A DNA stretch of 64,000 nt from Candidatus Viridilinea mediisalina (GTDB lineage Bacteria > Chloroflexota > Chloroflexia > Chloroflexales > Chloroflexaceae): contig NZ_NQWI01000013.1 of assembly GCF_002532535.1 (NCBI RefSeq), positions 1 to 64,000 on the forward strand, given 5' to 3'. A model generated the notes under the pieces. It had not been told where the DNA came from, made no database searches, and was given only the letters and a program-made list of their open reading frames with translations. A program made the position numbers and the translations under genes. Positions 50,357-59,926 of the stretch are shown piece by piece. The first letter of the stretch is position 1. Each line of letters starts with the position of its first letter.

Positions 50357-51292
50357 CTACTCCCCCAGGGCACGCCGTTTCGCCTCAGCGAAGTTGCGCG
50401 ATTCGAGGCGGATGCTGGTGGTGAGGCGGCTGATCTCGGCGCTCTCTTCGCTGGTGATTGGCCCATCGGCGGCGGCAACGGCGAAGAGTGCATCGAGAAA
50501 GCGTAGCCGCTCTTCAACGCTGGTGATCTGGGAAAATTCGTAGGTGAGAATGTAGGTGTCGAGGTTGCCATCGCTCTCAGTAATGGCCGCCTCGGCCACA
50601 ATCTCGGCCCGCGTGCGATCCAATTCCCAACCTTGCATGAGCGCTTGCACCATCTTTTCGCGTTCCACGTCATCTACCCGGTCATTAACGCGGGCCACGG
50701 TGGCCATGATGCCGCCCGCGAGCGCCAGTTTCCGCGCCTCAATCGCGGGCACCCCTAAGCCTTCAGCGGGTGATTTCCCCAGGCGCACGCGCACCGCGTA
50801 GTAGACCCGGTTGTGCAGAAATTCTTCGAGGAATTCTTCGCGGTTGGGGCCATGAGCGCCACGCGGGGGCAAGCCGATGCTGCGCCTGAGTAGCGCACCT
50901 AGCCCGGAGAGTAGGCCCGCATCGGCGCGACTGAGCGCCGCCCGTACCTCTTCGGCCACCTTGCGCTCCTCCTCGGTATGGACACGATCGGCAGCCATCA
51001 GCCGATCAAGCGCACGCAGCGCCATATTGCGCTCCTCAGGCGTCTCCATGACGGCGGCCAACTCGGCCACAAGGCGGCGGCGCTCGGCGGTGCCCACCGG
51101 AGAATAGAGGTAGATATCCAACTCGGCCCAATCCTCCATGGTTAGCGCCATCTCGCCGTGGCCACCAGTCTGCCCAAGTTCAGCGAGGAGATTTTTGAGG
51201 CTATTGACCTCTTCATTGGCCAAATGGCCATCGGCCCACGCGGCTGCAATCACCACCTTGGCCAACGCCATCGCAATTGGTTGTTTCGTCAT
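50357..51292 (-). CDS. TerB-like protein, tandem helical domains
   Basis: A 311-residue cytosolic helical protein. Two TerB-like halves: about 5-125 (VVIAAAWADGHLANEEVN) and about 190-305 (LFAVAAADGPITSEESAEI), each with the acidic DG-x-x-x-EE signature that binds metal in TerB. Its role is unknown. The start is 3 bp after the stop of the membrane glycosyltransferase-like gene, so the two are an operon. Confidence 0.82.
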   Translation of the reverse strand: MTKQPIAMALAKVVIAAAWADGHLANEEVNSLKNLLAELGQTGGHGEMALTMEDWAELDIYLYSPVGTAERRRLVAELAAVMETPEERNMALRALDRLMAADRVHTEEERKVAEEVRAALSRADAGLLSGLGALLRRSIGLPPRGAHGPNREEFLEEFLHNRVYYAVRVRLGKSPAEGLGVPAIEARKLALAGGIMATVARVNDRVDDVEREKMVQALMQGWELDRTRAEIVAEAAITESDGNLDTYILTYEFSQITSVEERLRFLDALFAVAAADGPITSEESAEISRLTTSIRLESRNFAEAKRRALGE

Positions 51293-51295
51293 AAA

Positions 51296-53383
51296 TTACT
51301 CTTCTACCCATAACGCAGTAATTGGAAAGCCGATCTGTCGGGAAGTATCAGGTTCAGCATGCGTGCTTGAACGCAACGTAAGCTGGGTTGCCCCGGAGGG
51401 TATGATGAAGACGAGGGTATAGTCACGTCGCGCCGGCAGGGTATCCCAGCGAGCGAGGAGTTCCTGGCCGGCCCAGAGTTCACTCCTGGATTCGTACTGG
51501 CCATCCACTGCAAGCTGGAGCCTGATGGTACGCGGTTGCTCGCTTGGATTGACGAGCCAAAGCCGATTCTCGGCTCCAGTCCAACGCCAGACCTGTGCGT
51601 CGTCGCGCTCCAGTTCATACCAATCGGGATCAAGCAAGATGAAGGGCCGACATGCAGTCGCAAAGAGTGGCAGTTGGTAGACAATGTAGCTACCATCATT
51701 ATACGTAGGAGTGAGTGGCATGCCAGTTAGGGTTTTGAGGATTGCGCGCAAGGAGTGCAACTCTTCAGTGCTCATCGTTGCCCGATCCACAATCACATGG
51801 CGCAGGCGATAGTAGCACTGCATCGCACGCAAGCTCGTGGCATCAAAGGGGATAATATCATGCTTCCACGCTTGCAGCGATCCAATTTGACCAAGCAGCG
51901 GATTGTGGGTGAGCGTTGGGTAGGCTGGACGGCGTGCGACATAGCCGCCCAAGATGGGTTGTTGGTGTACAATTTGGTGGCGTAGCGCACGGCTGGTCCA
52001 GAGGGCTTCATAGGGAAGATCGGCAACAGCCCCTGGTTCCTGACGGATGTTTTCAAGGAAGGTTGGGGTCTTGAATTCATAGTGAATCCACGAACTGGGC
52101 CAGAGTTCAAGCATGGCAAGCGCAATCAGGCTGGTGAACAAGATGCTACGCATGGGTTGGTTGAGCTTCTGCAAGCTCTGTTGCAGACCAATGGCAGCAA
52201 AGATCATGAGCACAACGATGCACAATGCCGCGAAGTGGCTAGGGCGTCGCGCCACTGAGAGTAACGGCAACTCCTGCAGGATGGCATAGGGCATAGGGAT
52301 GCCCAATTTGAAACCTGCGACCGTCAGGGTTGGGCCCAGCGAAAGCAGCCACATGCAGCCGCCAACAAACAACCAGCGCCAACGGAGTGCGCCTGCATAC
52401 CAGACCCCAACGGCGGCCAAACTCAGCATGAGCCATCCCGCCCCCACATACCAGGCTTCAGCGCCATACTGCGGGGGCGTATGTGGCGTGAGCGCCTGAA
52501 GGATGCTGCGGTGCTCTTCAGGCGCTAAAAAGGGCCAGAGGGCGGGAAAGAAGAGCCCAAGCGCATCGGCAGAGAAGTGTTCATTCTCACCACGCCACCA
52601 CTGCTCGCCTGCCACCGGGTTCAGTTGCAGACTCTCACGCACACTCCAGATGCCCAACAGCAGAGGAGTTGTCAGCATCAATGTATAGAAGACAAACCAC
52701 CCATAGGCCCGCAACTGAGCCTGTGGGGCTGCGTGACGCACCAAGCCAAAACCCAACCAAGCCAGCGTAAAGAGCGCACAAGCGAAGACCCAGTACCAGT
52801 CGGTGAGCGCCACCAGCAACGCAAGCAGCGCAAGGAGCAAGGCAGAACGTTGATCACGTCGCTGGTCGAGCCAGATCAGGGCCAAGAGATAGAACACCAT
52901 CCACTGCATACTCAGCAGATTCAGGTGGTTGCCCTGCAACTTCATCAGGTGGAAGGGGCTGGCGGTAAGGAGCGCCCCGGCGAAGAGCGGAACCGCCATG
53001 CTTGGCACAAAGGCCCGCGCCAGCAGAAAACCCGCATAGCCCGTCAGGGTCAGTGCGAGCAGAATGGCACAACTATAGGCCACTACCGGGCCAAAGGCAT
53101 AGTGGATCGGCAAGACCGGCACAATCCCGGCGAGATTGAGGGTCTGAAAGTAGAACTGAACCCCTTCTGGATAGTAGAGCATGTCACTCCAGAAGGGGTT
53201 CTTGCCCTCAATGAGGGCGTGGCCAACCCACCAGACATTCCAGATATTCTGTGAGGCATCCTCAAAGGCAAAATTGCGACTCTCGTAGCCACCAATCACG
53301 AGGCTACCGGGGTGTGTAGCGAGTGGCCAGGTTAAGGCAACAGCGAGCCCAAGATAGAAGAGTAGTACCCCAAGATGGCGCAT
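51296..53383 (-). CDS. large GT-C-like polytopic membrane protein
   Basis: About 695 residues with eleven or more TM segments and a C-terminal soluble domain. The N-terminal loop DASQNIWNVWWVGHALIEG and the LYYPEGVQFYFQTLN block match the second protein at 58223-59926 (DNIHYVYMVGWSAQAF and LNYPDGLPL). Such proteins are treated as glycosyltransferase-C/YfhO-type, with the acidic residue in the first loop as a likely catalytic site. ATG 53383 is preferred; the upstream frame is family A repeat. TerB follows after 3 bp. Confidence 0.75.
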   Translation of the reverse strand: MRHLGVLLFYLGLAVALTWPLATHPGSLVIGGYESRNFAFEDASQNIWNVWWVGHALIEGKNPFWSDMLYYPEGVQFYFQTLNLAGIVPVLPIHYAFGPVVAYSCAILLALTLTGYAGFLLARAFVPSMAVPLFAGALLTASPFHLMKLQGNHLNLLSMQWMVFYLLALIWLDQRRDQRSALLLALLALLVALTDWYWVFACALFTLAWLGFGLVRHAAPQAQLRAYGWFVFYTLMLTTPLLLGIWSVRESLQLNPVAGEQWWRGENEHFSADALGLFFPALWPFLAPEEHRSILQALTPHTPPQYGAEAWYVGAGWLMLSLAAVGVWYAGALRWRWLFVGGCMWLLSLGPTLTVAGFKLGIPMPYAILQELPLLSVARRPSHFAALCIVVLMIFAAIGLQQSLQKLNQPMRSILFTSLIALAMLELWPSSWIHYEFKTPTFLENIRQEPGAVADLPYEALWTSRALRHQIVHQQPILGGYVARRPAYPTLTHNPLLGQIGSLQAWKHDIIPFDATSLRAMQCYYRLRHVIVDRATMSTEELHSLRAILKTLTGMPLTPTYNDGSYIVYQLPLFATACRPFILLDPDWYELERDDAQVWRWTGAENRLWLVNPSEQPRTIRLQLAVDGQYESRSELWAGQELLARWDTLPARRDYTLVFIIPSGATQLTLRSSTHAEPDTSRQIGFPITALWVEE

Positions 53384-53392
53384 GAACGATGT

Positions 53393-53492
53393 TATACCAA
53401 TGAGCCTTGAACATGCCGCATGATCAAGAACGCTAACGCCCATTGGGACGCCATGTTCGGCAATCTGCAATCTACAATCGTAAATGGTATTA
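53393..53492 (-). repeat. full-length family A element
   Basis: TATACCAATGAGCCTTGAAC, ATGCCGCATGATCAAGAACG, CTAACGCCCATTGGGACGCC, ATGTTCGGC, three array units, CGTAAATGGTATTA. It is a clean 100-bp copy with terminal inverted repeats, between two same-strand genes. Confidence 0.93.
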
Positions 53493-53500
53493 GCCTTATT

Positions 53501-56254
53501 TTAGCGCCGACGGCCACCGCCGCCACCACGCCCAACGCGGCCACCGCCACCACTACGCCCGACGCGGCCACCGCCGCCGCCGCGACTGCCCCATGAGGAA
53601 CTGCCGCTACTGCGGCTACTACTGCTGCCCCTACTGCTACTCCAACTGCTACTGCTACCCCAACCACCACTAGAGATCGGGCCAGGGCTGCTCATGCTGG
53701 GGGAGCTACGCGGGATGCGCCGACGCACGTTGGCACTCGCTTCGCGTGCCTCCCGTGCGATACGCTGAGCTAACGCTACGGTCTGTTCAAGGTTTGCTTG
53801 GCCGGTAATGGGCATACGGATCGCGTCAAAGCTGGCACGTGACTGCTGGAGCACTTGGACATCACTTGCAAGGGCGTGTGAACGGGCTTGGCGCACCATG
53901 CTTTCGCCCTCATCAAGCGCGCGTCGCGCGTCGGTCAGGTGTTTATTCAGTTCGGTACGCAACTGCTCAAGGCGTTGCACATCAGCGAAGGCCCGTTGGT
54001 AGACCCCCTCGCCCTCGCCTTGGATGCGGGCATAGAGGGCCAGCGCCTGCTCAAGAGCATCACGGCGCTGGTCTTCAATGCGCTCTTCAGCTTGACGCTC
54101 TAAGGCTTGGGCCTGTTCATGCTGCTGCACCAAGTTCTTCACTGCCGCTGTGGTTTCAGCCTGAATGTCTTGGCCGTGGAGCGTGACATATCTCGCAATC
54201 TTCGCAACCTCAGCGGTCGCAAGGGGGCGCAACTTGGCAATCTGCTGACGCATGCGATCCATGCTGACGGCTTCATCGCGGGCACCGGCGAGAGCCGCAT
54301 CGGCGAGGCGGTCGGCGGCACTGGCCGCAACAGAGAGGCGCAGCCAGTCGGGTTTGTCCTGTTGAGCCTCGGTTTTAGCCTGATTGAGATACTGAGTTGC
54401 CTCGCGGATCTGCTGCTCAGGCTCTTGGCCGACATCGTCATCATTAGAACGCACAAACTCAATGGCATCGTTGAGGCTACGTTCAGCTTCAGCCAGCAAC
54501 GCGGGAGCACCATCACGGGCTACTTCGATATCATTGAGGCGCGTAATGATCGCATCAACCAGTTGTTCAACAAACTCCAACTCAGCAGTAGCAGACTCCA
54601 AATGGTTACGGGCAGCAAGAAACTGTTGCTGCTCCATCGAATTGGCGGCAGCGGCCAATTCCCAATGTTCTTGGGCGCGATCAGCAGCGGCCTGAGCCTC
54701 AGTATCATTGCCACTAATATCGCTCCAACTGCTCTCAGCAAACTCATCTACCTGATCAAAGGCTGCAAGCCCCTCATCAATGCGGGCTGAAGTGGCTTCG
54801 CCCAAAGCCTCCACCTCAGCGAGGCGCTCTGCATTGGCGGCGCGCAACGCAGGAGCGCCACTGCCACTTGCAATCGCCTGCTGCAACAACTCCTCAGCCT
54901 TTTCAAGGTGGGGGGTTGCCTCGGCTGGGCCTTGACGCGACTTCAGGGCCGTAGCGGCGGCAGTGAGGGCAACCGCTCCGGCATCAATGGCTGCGTGGGA
55001 AGCATCAAGGCGATAGCCCTGCTCGACAACGGCGCTACCAGCGCTGCGTTCAGCGGCGAACTGCTGCATGATTGTACCGAGACGCTCGGCAACATGGCCA
55101 ATCGCTTGGGCTAGTTCTGACGCTGCTTGGGCCGCTTGGGTGGCGGGGATGGCTTCATAGCGCTCCATCGCCGCCTCAGCGTGCGCCATCTGCTCATTGG
55201 CGGATTGGAGGGCAGCCGCCGGATTGGCCATAGCGTTGCCCAACGCCTCAAGCTGATTGGCAGCGTCAGTTAGGTCTTTTTTTGCGCGTTCAATTGCCTC
55301 CCGTGCCGCTTGGGCTTCGATGTCGAGTTTAGCCCGCAACTCCTCAATTGCGCGCATCTGCTCTTGCACCTGCTCGGCTTGGGTTTGCACCCCCTGGTAG
55401 CCTGCGGTCGCCTGTTCTAGCTGTTCATTGGTTGGCTGCTCACGGCGATTCAGCTCCTCGGCGGTTGTCTTGAAGCGATCCTGGACTTGGATAAAGGCTT
55501 GAGAGACTTGCGTCTGCATTACTCTGAGGCGATCAACATCGCCGGCAGCATAGGAGACGCGATCAAACTTAGCCTTCTCCTCCTGTGCGCGGAAGCGCAT
55601 GCCCAAATTGGTAATCAGGGCACTCGCCTGCTCACGGGCATCTTTCAGTTGTTCTTCGAGCCTGGCCCGAACCTCAAGGGTCTGGCGTCTGCGCCGATAG
55701 GCATAGACCCCGCCGCCAGTAGCGGCAACACCACCGCCAACCAGGGCAGGCCAGAAGAAATCGTTGACGGTTACCCCGCCCGGCCTGGGTGGGTTCGCCG
55801 CAGCAGCTTCAAATGCCCCCAGGGTATTCACCACCGCAGCAGTAAAGTCGCCCACATCAAGTTTGGGATCAAGCACCGTTTGCCGAATAGCTTCGTGGTT
55901 ATCATTCACTGCAAGAGCGGGATTCCACTGCGTTCCAAAGGCAAATTCACTCCAGCGATCACCAAGCTCATAGTAGATTGCCAGCCCATTGGAGCGAAAA
56001 GCACCATCGGGTGACTGCAAACCAGCAGCAACTAAGCGATCATCAAAGTCATAGACGCCATCGTTATCAACAATATAAATGGCAAGCATTGCGCCTCGGG
56101 CAAGCAATGGTTGCGCGGCGGCACGAACTGCGGCCTCGTCCAAGCGTCCATCGGGATCATCAATAAACAGGCTCCCCTGAGCCTGAACGAGGCTAGGCAG
56201 GGCCAAGAGCAGCAACAAACCTGCCACTGCGGCCCAACGGATGAGATAGCGCAC
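53501..56254 (-). CDS. TPM-domain protein with long coiled coil and Gly/Ser/Arg tail
   Basis: About 917 residues. Signal peptide at about 1-26, TPM-phosphatase-like domain (about 30-165, LFIDDPDGRLDEAAV), one TM near 180-200 followed by RRRR. Then 600 residues rich in Ala/Glu/Gln heptads, and a C-terminal SSSWSSSRGSSS/GGGGRVGR tail typical of YgcG/TPM proteins. The start GTG 56254 is chosen because GGAAGGAG lies 8 bases before it; the longer GTG at 56293 has none. An envelope scaffold is likely. The tail's basic low complexity could bind nucleic acid or polyanions. Confidence 0.82.
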   Translation of the reverse strand: MRYLIRWAAVAGLLLLLALPSLVQAQGSLFIDDPDGRLDEAAVRAAAQPLLARGAMLAIYIVDNDGVYDFDDRLVAAGLQSPDGAFRSNGLAIYYELGDRWSEFAFGTQWNPALAVNDNHEAIRQTVLDPKLDVGDFTAAVVNTLGAFEAAAANPPRPGGVTVNDFFWPALVGGGVAATGGGVYAYRRRRQTLEVRARLEEQLKDAREQASALITNLGMRFRAQEEKAKFDRVSYAAGDVDRLRVMQTQVSQAFIQVQDRFKTTAEELNRREQPTNEQLEQATAGYQGVQTQAEQVQEQMRAIEELRAKLDIEAQAAREAIERAKKDLTDAANQLEALGNAMANPAAALQSANEQMAHAEAAMERYEAIPATQAAQAASELAQAIGHVAERLGTIMQQFAAERSAGSAVVEQGYRLDASHAAIDAGAVALTAAATALKSRQGPAEATPHLEKAEELLQQAIASGSGAPALRAANAERLAEVEALGEATSARIDEGLAAFDQVDEFAESSWSDISGNDTEAQAAADRAQEHWELAAAANSMEQQQFLAARNHLESATAELEFVEQLVDAIITRLNDIEVARDGAPALLAEAERSLNDAIEFVRSNDDDVGQEPEQQIREATQYLNQAKTEAQQDKPDWLRLSVAASAADRLADAALAGARDEAVSMDRMRQQIAKLRPLATAEVAKIARYVTLHGQDIQAETTAAVKNLVQQHEQAQALERQAEERIEDQRRDALEQALALYARIQGEGEGVYQRAFADVQRLEQLRTELNKHLTDARRALDEGESMVRQARSHALASDVQVLQQSRASFDAIRMPITGQANLEQTVALAQRIAREAREASANVRRRIPRSSPSMSSPGPISSGGWGSSSSWSSSRGSSSSRSSGSSSWGSRGGGGGRVGRSGGGGRVGRGGGGGRRR

Positions 56255-56408
56255 TGCAAGACTCCTTCCCTGCCGGGCTACGAAGGATGCCACTTCTGAA
56301 GATTATAGCATGCCCAGCAGATTCAAGGAGCGCGGTAAGGCAAAGGCTTGCCTGTTTAAGCGATAGCGTGTATACTGTCTACACGATACCGACTAGATGG
56401 AGGGTGCA

Positions 56409-57341
56409 GTGATCCGACTCGGCTTTGCGGTGCGCGCCTTAGGGCGTCCGGGCTTGGTATGTGGCGGGCGTAGCGACCAGCAACACCTGAGTATCGCCCT
56501 GACTGGCTTGGGTGATATGGTGAGCTACCTGGGGCAGATTGGGGTAGGCTTCTACCGGGCGGCCTTCGTGTTGCCAGCAGAGCATGGGATGCGCCAAGTG
56601 GCCGACTGTAGTGATCTGCTTCGCATCCTGGCCAAGCGTTTAGCCGCAAACCATGTACGCATCAGCCTGCACCTGCCCACCAACTTGAGCCTAGCGAGCA
56701 GCGATGCAAGCCACGCAGCAGCGGCCAGCGCGATAATTGAGGCCACCGCAGTACTCCTAGCCGCCCTTGATGCGGCGCGCCCACCAGAGGTTATCGAGGG
56801 GATCATGGTGGTCCACTTGGCCGCCCCAAGTGGCGAGGCGCAGAGCTACCACCGTTTTGCCACGCGCTACCACGCGCTCTCAGCACAAGCGCGGCAGCGT
56901 CTGGCTATTGAGCATGGCAGCAGCGGCCCTAGTTTGGGCCAGTTGCTCATGCTGCACCAGCAGTGTGGCGTAGCCATTGTCTTCGATGCGCTGCATTGGG
57001 CCTTGCACAACCCTGAAGGCTTAACCCTCGACCTCGCCTTGGGTTTAGCCTTAGCCACATGGTCGCCCAGCGTCCGCCCCGAAGTGCATCTGAGTAGCCA
57101 ACGGGGCGAAGCGCACCTCTTGCCCGCACGGGCAGGCCAAGCAGCCCGCATCCTCCCGCCCCGTCCTGGGCAACATGCCGACTATGTTGCGTTCAGCGAT
57201 CTTGAGCGTCTCCTGCATGCCGCCCATGGGCTGCCCCCGTTTGACCTCATGCTCGAAGCGAAGGCGGGCGATCTCGCGCTGTTGCGCCTGCGCCACGAAT
57301 TGGCCCAGCGTGCGCCTGCACTGGTGCAGCGGGTTGCATAA
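56409..57341 (+). CDS. UV damage endonuclease UvsE-like TIM barrel
   Basis: About 310 residues. It starts MIRLGFAVRALGRPGL. Residues equivalent to the UvdE metal site can be traced: RISLHLP, MVVHLAAP, AIEHGSSG (Glu), VFDALHW (Asp, His), VHLSSQ, QHADYV and MLEAKAGDLALLRLR. Real UvsE uses three metals for incision 5' of UV photoproducts. Here the usual HPGQ, LENDD and KIHFS motifs are weakened, so a divergent or inactive form is possible. GTG 56409 is preferred (GGAGGG just upstream); ATG 56397 is the alternative. Confidence 0.75.
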   Translation: MIRLGFAVRALGRPGLVCGGRSDQQHLSIALTGLGDMVSYLGQIGVGFYRAAFVLPAEHGMRQVADCSDLLRILAKRLAANHVRISLHLPTNLSLASSDASHAAAASAIIEATAVLLAALDAARPPEVIEGIMVVHLAAPSGEAQSYHRFATRYHALSAQARQRLAIEHGSSGPSLGQLLMLHQQCGVAIVFDALHWALHNPEGLTLDLALGLALATWSPSVRPEVHLSSQRGEAHLLPARAGQAARILPPRPGQHADYVAFSDLERLLHAAHGLPPFDLMLEAKAGDLALLRLRHELAQRAPALVQRVA

Positions 57342-57413
57342 TTGCTATATAATGCTTGCGCTTGTGCCACCCTTTGCACCTTCTATGCTGAATGTTACTG
57401 AAGAGGAAATCCG

Positions 57414-58217
57414 ATGAGTTCACCACGTTCCAAAGGTCGTACTACTCCACCACCAAAGAGTCCCTTGCCAGGGATTATCTCAGCCTTAGTCGTAGTCGTG
57501 ATCCTTGTTTTGCTGGGCGTCCTGCTCTTCAACCGGGCAAATGAGCAGACTGCCGCTGTGCCAACTCCGCTACCAGATACGCCCTTGGCCCCAGAGTCAG
57601 ATGATCAGTTTGAGCTAGAGACGATCTCTGAACCGGAGTTACCGGCTGAACCTGCGATAGGCTCATTGCCCACGGCAACCAGCTACAACTTCCCAGGGCC
57701 ACCGCCAATGAGCATCGATCCTGAACGGGAATACATTGCTACGATTATCACCCCACGCGGTGCGATTATCGTTGAGTTGTTGCCCGAAATTGCCCCGCAG
57801 ACGGTGAACAACTTTGTCTTCTTGGCCAACAACAACTTCTACAATGGCTTGACTTGGCACCGGGTGCTGCCCAACTTCATGGCCCAAGGGGGCGATCCGC
57901 TTGGCGACGGGACGGGCGGGCCGGGCTATAGCATTCCGGCTGAGTTTACCGACGAGATCCTCTTTGATCAGCCGGGCCTGGTGGCAATGGCCCGTTCGAC
58001 TGATCCTGATAGTGCCGGTTCGCAGTTCTTCATCACCACTGATGTAACCCCTTGGCTCAATGATGAGACGGGCATGCGGACCAACTACACCATTTTCGGG
58101 CGGGTGATCGAGGGACAAGCGATTGTTGACGGTATTCCGCTACGCGATCCCATGAACCCGGCTGATGCAGCCCGACCCGGCGAGATGATTCTTGGCATCA
58201 CCATTGATGAGCAATAG
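57414..58217 (+). CDS. membrane-anchored cyclophilin-type peptidyl-prolyl isomerase
   Basis: A 267-residue protein. Anchor TM at about 22-40, Pro/Glu-rich linker, then a cyclophilin domain (about 100-265): LTWHRVLPNFMAQGGDPLGD holds the catalytic Arg, Phe and Gln, and AGSQFFITTD completes the site. It likely folds exported proteins. GAGGAAATCC precedes the ATG. The next gene starts 5 bp after the stop. Confidence 0.93.
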   Translation: MSSPRSKGRTTPPPKSPLPGIISALVVVVILVLLGVLLFNRANEQTAAVPTPLPDTPLAPESDDQFELETISEPELPAEPAIGSLPTATSYNFPGPPPMSIDPEREYIATIITPRGAIIVELLPEIAPQTVNNFVFLANNNFYNGLTWHRVLPNFMAQGGDPLGDGTGGPGYSIPAEFTDEILFDQPGLVAMARSTDPDSAGSQFFITTDVTPWLNDETGMRTNYTIFGRVIEGQAIVDGIPLRDPMNPADAARPGEMILGITIDEQ

Positions 58218-58222
58218 CCGGT

Positions 58223-59926
58223 ATGCTGCGATCCATGTTATCTAGCTTCGTGCGCGTGTTGCGGCGTGATGCCTTCGTACTGCTCTGGTATGTAGGCCTG
58301 GCCCTCGTAGCAATGCAGTCGGTCTTGCCGCAGCCGCGCGAGCTGATCTTAGGTGATCTTGGCGACAATATTCATTATGTCTATATGGTGGGCTGGTCGG
58401 CTCAGGCATTCCTGCTAGACGCATCGCCCTTTATCGATCCACGCTTAAACTACCCTGACGGCCTGCCCCTCTCATCGAACGACTGGCCTTATCTAAGTTA
58501 CTTGCTGCTGGCACCCGCAACCCTGGTGCTTGGGCCGGTATTTGGCTATAACCTCGCCATCTTCTTTAGCCACCTGCTTTCGGGCTACTTTACCTACCTC
58601 TGGGCCCACCGGCTTACCGGCAGTCGCCTTGCCGCGCTCTTTGCCGGTACGGCTTTTATGTTAACCCCCTTTCGCCTGCTGCGCAGCCTTGGTCATGCCA
58701 ACATTGTCACGACCCAGATGCTACCGATCTTCTTCTGGGCGCTCGATCACTGTCTGAACACACGGGCCAAGCGGGAGCGTTCGCTCTGGTTCTTAGGCAT
58801 CGCTACCGCCCTATTGGCGAGTTCGTCCCAATACCTGCTGATCATGAGCCTGGTGTGTGGTGCGCTCTATGCGCTCTACGCGATTCTGCCGGATGTGCGT
58901 TTTCTGCTGCTGCATGGTTGGCGCATTGCGGCAAGTGTATTGCTTGGCACGCTTGTGGGCGCACTTCCATCGTTGAGCGTCTTGGGGGCCAACACCTTCA
59001 CACCATTTGCGGTTGGACGAACGCGCATATGGTCGGCTGACCCACTAAACTTTTTGCTGCCCTCAAGCCTGCACCCGCTCTGGGGTGATTGGGTGGAACG
59101 GCTGCGCCCTGAACCCTATGCCGGTGAAAAGACGCTCTATGTGAGTCTTGTGGCACTGCTGCTCGCTGGAATCGGCTTCTGGAGGCTCATGCGCGAAGCA
59201 CAGGGACGACGCCGCGCCTTCGTCTGGGGGGCCACGGCGCTCTCCGCACTGGTCTTTGCGCTCGGTACGGACCTTTGGATCAACAACGAACCGCTCCAGC
59301 GCAATGATCCCTTCTGGTTACCTGCGTACTACTTGGCACACCTGCCTGGCTTGGGCATGATGCGTGTCTGGTCGCGCTTTGGGATCATTACGATCCTCTT
59401 TGTTGCCATGTTTGCCGCCTTTGGGCTACGCTACCTCTTGGCCCGCGAGCGTAACCTATGGCGACAACGCATACTCGCTACGCTAGTTTTTGGCTTGCTG
59501 CTGCTCGATCTCATGCCAGGGCCGCTACCTGCAAGCGCCCTCGGACCACGCAGCATCGATCACTGGCTCGCAGCTCAAGAGGGCGACTTTGCGGTAGCCT
59601 TTTTGCCCGTAGATAAACCCCTGATCAACGATCTAGCCATCTTTGGTTCGCTCTTCCACGCCAAACAACTCCCCGCCTACATGCATGCCGCGCATCAACC
59701 ACGGGCCTATCAGGATTTTGCAGCAATGGCGTTGAACTTTCCTGATCAGCGTTCGGTTGACTATTTCGCATGGCGCAAGTTCACCTATCTGATCCTCGAC
59801 ACCAACGAATACAATGGTTGGCGTGCGCCCGCATGGGCCGAGGTTGAACAACGCCTCGCGGAATTTCCTGAGTTGCGCCGGGTTGCAGAGGTAGAAGCGT
59901 TTGTGGTGCTTGCGTTTGAGCAATGA
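58223..59926 (+). CDS. GT-C-like polytopic membrane protein, paralogue of 51296-53383
   Basis: A 567-residue protein with about ten TM segments. The first loop reads LGDLGDNIHYVYMVGWSAQAFLLDASPFIDPRLNYPDG, parallel to the other copy, and later FGYNLAIFFSHLLSGY and LPGLGMMRVWSRFG, as in GT-C proteins. It lacks most of the C-terminal extracellular domain of the paralogue. It is coupled to the cyclophilin gene. Its stop abuts the stop of the convergent TPR gene. Confidence 0.72.
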   Translation: MLRSMLSSFVRVLRRDAFVLLWYVGLALVAMQSVLPQPRELILGDLGDNIHYVYMVGWSAQAFLLDASPFIDPRLNYPDGLPLSSNDWPYLSYLLLAPATLVLGPVFGYNLAIFFSHLLSGYFTYLWAHRLTGSRLAALFAGTAFMLTPFRLLRSLGHANIVTTQMLPIFFWALDHCLNTRAKRERSLWFLGIATALLASSSQYLLIMSLVCGALYALYAILPDVRFLLLHGWRIAASVLLGTLVGALPSLSVLGANTFTPFAVGRTRIWSADPLNFLLPSSLHPLWGDWVERLRPEPYAGEKTLYVSLVALLLAGIGFWRLMREAQGRRRAFVWGATALSALVFALGTDLWINNEPLQRNDPFWLPAYYLAHLPGLGMMRVWSRFGIITILFVAMFAAFGLRYLLARERNLWRQRILATLVFGLLLLDLMPGPLPASALGPRSIDHWLAAQEGDFAVAFLPVDKPLINDLAIFGSLFHAKQLPAYMHAAHQPRAYQDFAAMALNFPDQRSVDYFAWRKFTYLILDTNEYNGWRAPAWAEVEQRLAEFPELRRVAEVEAFVVLAFEQ

